Positions 6,428 to 10,015 of a stretch of 10,015 nt of DNA are shown here, piece after piece (the stretch's first letter is position 1; every line of letters begins with the position of its first letter). A program made the position numbers and the translations under genes. The notes beneath the pieces were generated by a model. That model did no database searches. It saw only the letters and a list, made by a program, of their open reading frames with translations, and was not told the origin of the DNA. This DNA comes from Candidatus Zixiibacteriota bacterium (GTDB lineage: Bacteria > SM23-81): assembly GCA_030628225.1 (NCBI GenBank), contig DAOVRJ010000076.1, positions 1 to 10,015 of the forward strand, read 5' to 3'.

Positions 6428-7162
6428 ATGGTCGAACCCACAGAAAACATGAAACCTTACTGGGTTGCCAAGGCACGCCTCACCAGAATCCTGCATACCC
6501 AGCGGGTTCACGCCACCGGCCTGCAGCACATCCCCACATCCGGCAGCGGACTCCTGGCGGCCAATCATCTTAATTGGAAAGACGTGCTGTTCATCGCCAG
6601 CAGAGCTCCCCGACCCATCCACTACGTGGCCACCAATGAGCTCTTCGACGTGGACCTCTGCACCAATATGTTCTACCAGTATGTGCAGGAAAAACTGGGC
6701 CCCAGGCTGGCCCCCCTCACCCGGGGGTTGTGCACCTCCCTGGCCCGGCACATCGTCCCCAGCGTCAAGAAGATCGGCACCATCCCCACCACCAGAAGAA
6801 TCCACGACCGGCGCTTGTTCGAGGGGCTAAAACAGGCCCTGCGGGAGGGAAAGCTGGTCTGCATCTTCGCCGAGGGAGGAACCAGCATCCCGGGCAGGCT
6901 GCGCAAGTTCAAAAAAGGAGCGGCCAAGGTGATCCACGACCTCTTCGGCGAAGGTTTCAGCGACATCCCCATCATCCCCACCCTGGTGACAGGCACAGAT
7001 AAGTTTTTCCTGCCGGGCAGAAAACTGGGCCTTCACTTCGGTCCGCCGCTGTACATCAGGAACTATATGCTGGATGATGGAAAACAGACCATCGCCCATT
7101 TCACCCAGGTGCTGGAAAATTCAGTCCGTCGCCTGCTCAATCATCTCAACTCATCAGGCTGA
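6428..7162 (+). CDS. 1-acyl-sn-glycerol-3-phosphate acyltransferase family protein (PlsC-like)
   Basis: A 244-aa member of the lysophospholipid acyltransferase family, which transfers an acyl chain to the sn-2 position of lysophosphatidic acid to make phosphatidic acid at the inner membrane. Motif I NHLNWKD gives the catalytic HX4D pair (His47, Asp52); motif II is around IGTIPTTRR (116-124); motif III is FAEGGTS (147-153), a variant of FPEGTRS; motif IV is IPTLVTG (183-189). The variant motifs II and III leave the exact acyl donor and acceptor uncertain, so I give no symbol. No strong membrane helix is visible. I chose ATG 6428 because the promoter occupies 6335-6363 and AGGAG (6412-6416) lies 11 nt upstream; ATG 6449 is an alternative with a poorer site. 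It is the first gene of a tight operon, 10 nt before the PF04008 gene. Confidence 0.88.
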   Translation: MVEPTENMKPYWVAKARLTRILHTQRVHATGLQHIPTSGSGLLAANHLNWKDVLFIASRAPRPIHYVATNELFDVDLCTNMFYQYVQEKLGPRLAPLTRGLCTSLARHIVPSVKKIGTIPTTRRIHDRRLFEGLKQALREGKLVCIFAEGGTSIPGRLRKFKKGAAKVIHDLFGEGFSDIPIIPTLVTGTDKFFLPGRKLGLHFGPPLYIRNYMLDDGKQTIAHFTQVLENSVRRLLNHLNSSG

Positions 7163-7172
7163 GGAGATCAGG

Positions 7173-7655
7173 ATGGAACTCGTATCTGTCCAGATGGAGA
7201 TTCCCGCGGAGGGCAACATCATCATCGGCCAGACCCATTTCATTAAAAGCGCCGAGGACCTCTACGAGGCCATCACATCCTCCGTGCCGGCAGCGAAGTT
7301 CGGCCTGGCCTTTTGCGAGGCCTCCGGGCCCTGCCTGATCCGGGCCGAGGGAAATGACGAGGCGCTGAAGGAGATGGCCGTTAGAAACGCCCGGCAGATA
7401 GCAGCCGGGCACAGCTTCGTGGTATTGCTCCAGAACGCTTTTCCCATCAACGTGCTGAATGCCATCAAGAGCTGCCCTGAGGTCTGTACCATATTCTGTG
7501 CTACAGCCAATCCCCTTCAGGTGATCGTGGCCCAGTCGGAGCAGGGCCGCGGTGTACTGGGAGTCATCGACGGATCATCGCCAAAGGGCATCGAGGGCCC
7601 CGAAGACGTGGCGGCCAGAAAAGAGCTTTTAAGGAAGTTCGGCTACAAGCTGTAG
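7173..7655 (+). CDS. adenosine-specific kinase family protein (PF04008)
   Basis: A 160-aa protein that matches the conserved PF04008 family almost end to end. Visible family signatures are NIIIGQTHFIKSAEDLYEA (15-33), GLAFCEASGP (44-53), AAGHSFVV (77-84), NAFPINVLNAIKSCPEVCTI (88-107), ATANPLQVIVA (110-120), QGRGVLGVIDG (124-134) and the C-terminal RKFGYKL. The family is widespread in archaea and scattered bacteria; homologues have been crystallised and annotated as adenosine-binding, but no firm cellular role is established. AGGAG (7162-7166), overlapping the plsC stop, is 6 nt before ATG 7173 and fixes the start; the frame is open further back to 7074 inside plsC. rlmH follows after 9 nt, so the three genes are probably one transcript. 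It has no signal peptide or membrane segment and is likely cytoplasmic. Confidence 0.93.
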   Translation: MELVSVQMEIPAEGNIIIGQTHFIKSAEDLYEAITSSVPAAKFGLAFCEASGPCLIRAEGNDEALKEMAVRNARQIAAGHSFVVLLQNAFPINVLNAIKSCPEVCTIFCATANPLQVIVAQSEQGRGVLGVIDGSSPKGIEGPEDVAARKELLRKFGYKL

Positions 7656-7664
7656 GACCGGTCA

Positions 7665-8135
7665 TTGACCATTAAGATCATCGTCGTCGGAAAGACGAAA
7701 GAGACCTCCCTGAGATCCCTGGAGAGGTCATATCTGGAGCGCATCGCCAGGTACACTCGGGTTGACCTGGTGACCATCCGTCAGGAAAAGTCCCCCAGGG
7801 GCTGCACAGGCTCCCGGACCTTAAAGGCCGAGGGGAAACGCATATTGCGGGAGCTGCACAAGGGCGATTACCTCGTCGTTCTGGACATCGGGGGCCAGGA
7901 GCTTACATCCCCGGAACTGGCTCGTTCTCTGGAACAGCATTTAATATCAGCCGCCCGGCGCCTGGCCTTCGTGACCGGCGGACCGCTCGGCCTGGACGAT
8001 GCCGTCAAAAAACGGGCAGATCTGCTGTTGTCCTTCTCAAAATTGACCTTCACCCACGAGATGATCCGGGTTTTGCTTCTGGAACAGCTCTATCGGGCCT
8101 GGACTCTTCTGAGAGGAGAAAAATACCACAAATAG
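7665..8135 (+). CDS. rlmH: 23S rRNA (pseudouridine-1915-N3)-methyltransferase RlmH
   Basis: A 156-aa SPOUT-class methyltransferase. RlmH uses S-adenosylmethionine to methylate N3 of pseudouridine 1915 in helix 69 of 23S rRNA, acting on assembled 70S ribosomes. The N-terminus KIIVVGKTK, LVVLDIGGQELTSPELA (70-86), the SAM-binding knot loop FVTGGPLGL (102-110), the LSFSKLTFTHEMIR stretch (122-135) and the terminal LLLEQLYRAWTLLRGEKYH are all diagnostic, and the length matches the family (about 155). It starts with TTG at 7665: no in-frame ATG exists near the conserved N-terminus, and AGGA (7654-7657) over the upstream stop lies 7 nt before it. It is the last gene of the plsC-PF04008-rlmH cluster, and no clear terminator follows it. 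Confidence 0.97.
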   Translation: MTIKIIVVGKTKETSLRSLERSYLERIARYTRVDLVTIRQEKSPRGCTGSRTLKAEGKRILRELHKGDYLVVLDIGGQELTSPELARSLEQHLISAARRLAFVTGGPLGLDDAVKKRADLLLSFSKLTFTHEMIRVLLLEQLYRAWTLLRGEKYHK

Positions 8136-8214
8136 TCAAAAATCCCGGATATATACCATTGACGCAAACGTGAAACCGGGGAAAACGCGATATCTTTGCA
8201 AAAGGAGACCATCT

Positions 8215-8262
8215 ATGGCTTTCGCCCCCCTGGGGGCCATCGTGTCATTCTGGCCATCGTGA
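8215..8262 (+). CDS. possible 15-aa leader peptide upstream of malic enzyme
   Basis: ATG at 8215 opens 15 codons (MAFAPLGAIVSFWPS) and a TGA. AGGAG at 8203-8207 lies 7 nt before it, an ideal Shine-Dalgarno spacing. The frame contains a 10-nt direct repeat GGCCATCGTG (8235-8244 and 8252-8261) and GC-rich complementary runs (CCCC 8225-8228 with GGGG 8232-8235; ATGGC 8215-8219 with GCCAT 8236-8240) that could fold over its own start codon. It ends 22 nt before the malic enzyme ATG. It may be a leader ORF coupling translation to the downstream gene, or chance. Confidence 0.3.
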   Translation: MAFAPLGAIVSFWPS

Positions 8263-8284
8263 AATTTTAACGGAGGAAAAAGGC

Positions 8285-9628
8285 ATGCCGGAAAAGCTGA
8301 CCAAAGAGGAGCTCATCGCCAAGGCCAATAAGCCCGGCGAAGACGCCATGAAGTTGCATCCCTTTTACCGGGGCAAGATCGAGATAGTGCCCAAGTGCTG
8401 CGTGCGCAGCTTCGATGACTTCGCCATCTGGTACACACCCGGGGTGGCCAAACCCTGCCTGGACATCAACAAGAACCCGGAGAAGGTCATGGAGCACACC
8501 AACAAGTGGAACACGGTGGCCGTGGTCTCTGACGGCACCAGGGTCCTCGGCCTGGGGGACATCGGACCAGAGGCGGGACTGCCGGTGATGGAGGGCAAGG
8601 GCCTTCTGTTCAAATATCTGGGCGGAGTGGACGCCTTCCCCATCTGCCTGGACACCAAGGATCCCGACGAGATCATCCAGGCCGTGAAGTGGCTGCAGCC
8701 CTCCTTCGGGGGAATCAACCTGGAGGACCTCTCCCAGCCCAAGTGCTTCAGGATTCTGGAAACCCTCAGGAGGGAGATGGACATCCCTGTCTGGCACGAC
8801 GACCAGCAGGGCACTGCGGCCGTCACACTGGCCGGACTGATCAACGCCCTGAAGCTGGTGGGCAAGGAGATGGGTCAGGTCAAAGTTTCCATGATCGGGG
8901 CCGGCGCTGCTAACATCTGCATCGCCCGGGTGATGATCGCCGCCGGATTTGACCCTGAGAAATTTGTCATGGTGGACTCCAAGGGCACCCTGCACAAGGA
9001 TAGAACAGACCTCCAGGAGAAGTTCAAAGAAAAATGGGAGATGTGCCAGAAGACCAATGCCGACGACATCAGAGGTAGCATACCAGAGGCTATGAAGGGC
9101 GCCGATATCTGCATCGCCCTGTCCACTCCCGGACCCGATACCATCAAGAAGGAGTGGGTCGCCGGCATGGCCAAAGACGCCATCGTCTTCGTCTGCGCCA
9201 ACCCCATCCCGGAGATCTGGCCCTGGGAGGCCAAGGAGGCCGGGGCCAGGGTGGTGGCCACAGGGCGGTCCGACTTCCCCAACCAGGTGAACAACTCCCT
9301 GGGTTTCCCCGGCATCTTCCGCGGCACCCTGGACGTTATGGCCCGGACCATCACCGATGAGATGTGCATCGCCGCCGCCGAGGAGCTGGCCAAGTGCGCC
9401 GAGGACAAGGGCCTGCACGAGGACTACCTGGTCCCCACCATGGACGACTGGGAGGTCTTCCCCCGCGAGGCCGTGGCCGTGGGCATGAAGGCCATCGAAC
9501 AGGGCGTGGCCCGCATCACTCTGACCAGGGAGCAACTGTACGAGAAAGCTTCAGCCATCATCAAGCGGGCCCGGGAACAGACCCATATGTTGATGAAGCA
9601 GGGCTTCATCCCGGAGGCGCCCGAATAA
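8285..9628 (+). CDS. NAD(P)-dependent malic enzyme, short form
   Basis: A 447-aa soluble enzyme for oxidative decarboxylation of malate to pyruvate and CO2 with reduction of NAD or NADP. It may run toward malate or supply C3/C4 balance in anaerobes. The malic N-terminal domain shows the catalytic Tyr50 in YTPGVA, the VSDGTRVLGLGDIG stretch (81-94), the catalytic Lys105 in EGKG, metal ligands Glu147-Asp148 in GINLEDLS, and HDDQQGTA (171-178). The Rossmann domain has GAGAAN (205-210) with Asp231 ending the next strand, then CANPIPEIWPWEA (304-316), ATGRSDFPNQVNN (325-337) and GIFRG. It lacks the phosphotransacetylase-like extension of long MaeB. Cofactor choice is unclear, so no symbol is given. 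GGAGG at 8272-8276 lies 8 nt before the ATG. Codons strongly favour C or G in the third position and AAG over AAA, unlike smc, suggesting high expression. A strong terminator follows. Confidence 0.96.
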   Translation: MPEKLTKEELIAKANKPGEDAMKLHPFYRGKIEIVPKCCVRSFDDFAIWYTPGVAKPCLDINKNPEKVMEHTNKWNTVAVVSDGTRVLGLGDIGPEAGLPVMEGKGLLFKYLGGVDAFPICLDTKDPDEIIQAVKWLQPSFGGINLEDLSQPKCFRILETLRREMDIPVWHDDQQGTAAVTLAGLINALKLVGKEMGQVKVSMIGAGAANICIARVMIAAGFDPEKFVMVDSKGTLHKDRTDLQEKFKEKWEMCQKTNADDIRGSIPEAMKGADICIALSTPGPDTIKKEWVAGMAKDAIVFVCANPIPEIWPWEAKEAGARVVATGRSDFPNQVNNSLGFPGIFRGTLDVMARTITDEMCIAAAEELAKCAEDKGLHEDYLVPTMDDWEVFPREAVAVGMKAIEQGVARITLTREQLYEKASAIIKRAREQTHMLMKQGFIPEAPE

Positions 9629-9652
9629 GAGCATCCTTTATGGAAATATATC

Positions 9653-9693
9653 GAGGCCCTTCTCGCCTTTTTTGCGAGAGGGGCCTTTGTTTT
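9653..9693 (+). terminator. intrinsic terminator after malic enzyme
   Basis: A 13-bp stem (9654-9666 with 9674-9686, one G-T pair) closes a 7-nt loop CTTTTTT. The right arm runs directly into TTTGTTTT. GC-rich stem plus T-run is the classic rho-independent form. It begins 25 nt after the malic enzyme stop and ends exactly where the 9-nt repeat array starts. Confidence 0.93.
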
Positions 9694-9765
9694 GAGTTAA
9701 GCGAGTTGAGAGAGTGGAGCGAGTTTGGAGAGTTGAGAGAGTTAAGCGAGTTGAGAGAGTTCAGA
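9694..9765. repeat. 9-nt tandem repeat (GAGTTGAGA/GAGTTAAGC), right copy
   Basis: Eight units of exactly 9 nt: GAGTTAAGC, GAGTTGAGA, GAGTGGAGC, GAGTTTGGA, GAGTTGAGA, GAGTTAAGC, GAGTTGAGA, GAGTTCAGA. It is the reverse complement family of the array at 214-267. Because 9 is a multiple of three, open frames run through it on both strands with repetitive peptides (ELSELRE or LNSLNS style). These are artefacts of the repeat and are not annotated. Confidence 0.88.
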
Positions 9766-9828
9766 GCTCGGAGCTGGGAACTGGGAGCTTTTTGAGCTCG
9801 GAACTGGGAGTGCGGAGCTCGGAGTGCC
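9764..9828. repeat. 7-nt tandem repeat (GAGCTCG/GAACTGG)
   Basis: Units with a 7-nt period: GAGCTCG, GAGCTGG, GAACTGG, GAGCTTT, then a 2-nt slip (TT), then GAGCTCG, GAACTGG, GAGTGCG, GAGCTCG, GAGTGCC. It starts on the last bases of the 9-nt array without a gap. The part at 9800-9818 is complementary to 9867-9885 (16 of 19 positions). Non-coding. Confidence 0.82.
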
Positions 9829-9866
9829 ACCCCCCACCCTTTTTTCTCCTAATTGTGATTTTTTTT

Positions 9867-9901
9867 GCTCCGCGTTCCGAGTTCCACGCTCCACGCTCGG
9901 T
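9867..9901. repeat. 7-nt tandem repeat, inverted relative to 9764-9828
   Basis: Five 7-nt units: GCTCCGC, GTTCCGA, GTTCCAC, GCTCCAC, GCTCGGT. On the other strand they read GCGGAGC and TCGGAAC, the same family as the array just upstream. The two arrays are separated by a pyrimidine- and T-rich spacer (9829-9866) and could form a long imperfect hairpin. Confidence 0.8.
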
Positions 9902-9953
9902 GGTGTGGGGCTGGGAGGGGAAGCAAAGGTTCTCCATTTTTCCTGGAAAACAG

Positions 9954-9982
9954 TTGACAGGAGCGTTTCCATAGACTATACT
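9954..9982 (+). promoter_or_regulatory. consensus sigma70-type promoter near the window end
   Basis: TTGACA (9954-9959), 17-nt spacer, TATACT (9977-9982), identical in both hexamers and spacing to the promoter at 6335-6363. Transcription should start near 9989 and serve a gene beyond the window. Just upstream, TTTTCC-T-GGAAAA (9938-9950) is a perfect palindrome ending 3 nt before the -35 box, a plausible operator. Confidence 0.8.
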
Positions 9983-10015
9983 TTCACGATGGTTTTTCCG
10001 ATATTTTTATGGACC

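Noticed and set aside
8159-8187. TTGACG at 8159-8164 as a promoter for malic enzyme
   Set aside because: No TATAAT-like hexamer lies 16-18 nt downstream; the sequence there is AAAACG.
8267-9535. A 422-aa open frame on the minus strand opposite malic enzyme
   Set aside because: It lies entirely within a GC-rich gene with clear family motifs on the plus strand. Its Gly/His/Leu/Val-rich composition is the usual antisense shadow of third-position GC bias.
9606-9974. Open frames through the right repeat field on both strands, giving repetitive peptides
   Set aside because: They exist because the 9-nt unit keeps frame; there is no ribosome-binding site or conserved domain, and they cross the terminator or promoter.

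Overview
The window looks like chromosomal, mostly housekeeping DNA of a Gram-negative bacterium. An outer-membrane beta-barrel protein with a Sec signal peptide implies an outer membrane. The coding regions are fairly GC-rich. The small paired-CW cysteine protein, the smc-ftsY pair and the intergenic 7- and 9-nt tandem repeats are compatible with a deltaproteobacterial (Desulfobacterota-like) or related uncultured anaerobic lineage. That placement is inference; no rRNA or other decisive marker is present.

Layout. Positions 1-344 are a non-coding repeat field: 7-nt tandem units, then 9-nt units of the CTCAACTCG type. A small cysteine-rich protein gene (345-614) follows, then 348 nt without a convincing gene. 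That gap ends in a good sigma70-like promoter (895-923) for smc (963-4535), which is followed after 10 nt by ftsY (4546-5469). On the minus strand, convergent with ftsY and overlapping its stop by 4 nt, lies a 200-aa outer-membrane beta-barrel gene (5466-6068). It has its own promoter at 6206-6234. The intergenic region 6069-6427 is divergent: the minus-strand promoter and a perfect-consensus plus-strand promoter (TTGACA-N17-TATACT, 6335-6363) flank an 18-bp inverted repeat that looks like an operator. The plus-strand promoter drives a tight three-gene operon: a PlsC-type acyltransferase (6428-7162), an adenosine-specific kinase-family protein (PF04008, 7173-7655) and rlmH (7665-8135). After a 149-nt gap containing a possible 15-codon leader ORF comes a short-form malic enzyme (8285-9628), closed by a strong intrinsic terminator. 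The window ends in a second repeat field (9694-9901), which carries the same 9-nt family in the opposite orientation, and another perfect TTGACA-N17-TATACT promoter (9954-9982) for a gene beyond the edge.

How the genes fit together. smc and ftsY are a commonly linked pair for chromosome organisation and co-translational membrane targeting. plsC, the PF04008 gene and rlmH join phospholipid synthesis, a nucleoside-binding protein of uncertain role and ribosome maturation in one transcript. Malic enzyme links C4 acids to pyruvate, and its strongly biased codons suggest high expression.

I do not see a defence island, mobile element, CRISPR array, RNA gene or an obviously new multi-gene system. 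The most unusual content is regulatory and repetitive: the inverted 9-nt repeat families at both ends, the operator-like palindrome, a hairpin placed at the predicted 5' end of the plsC message, and the possible leader ORFs.
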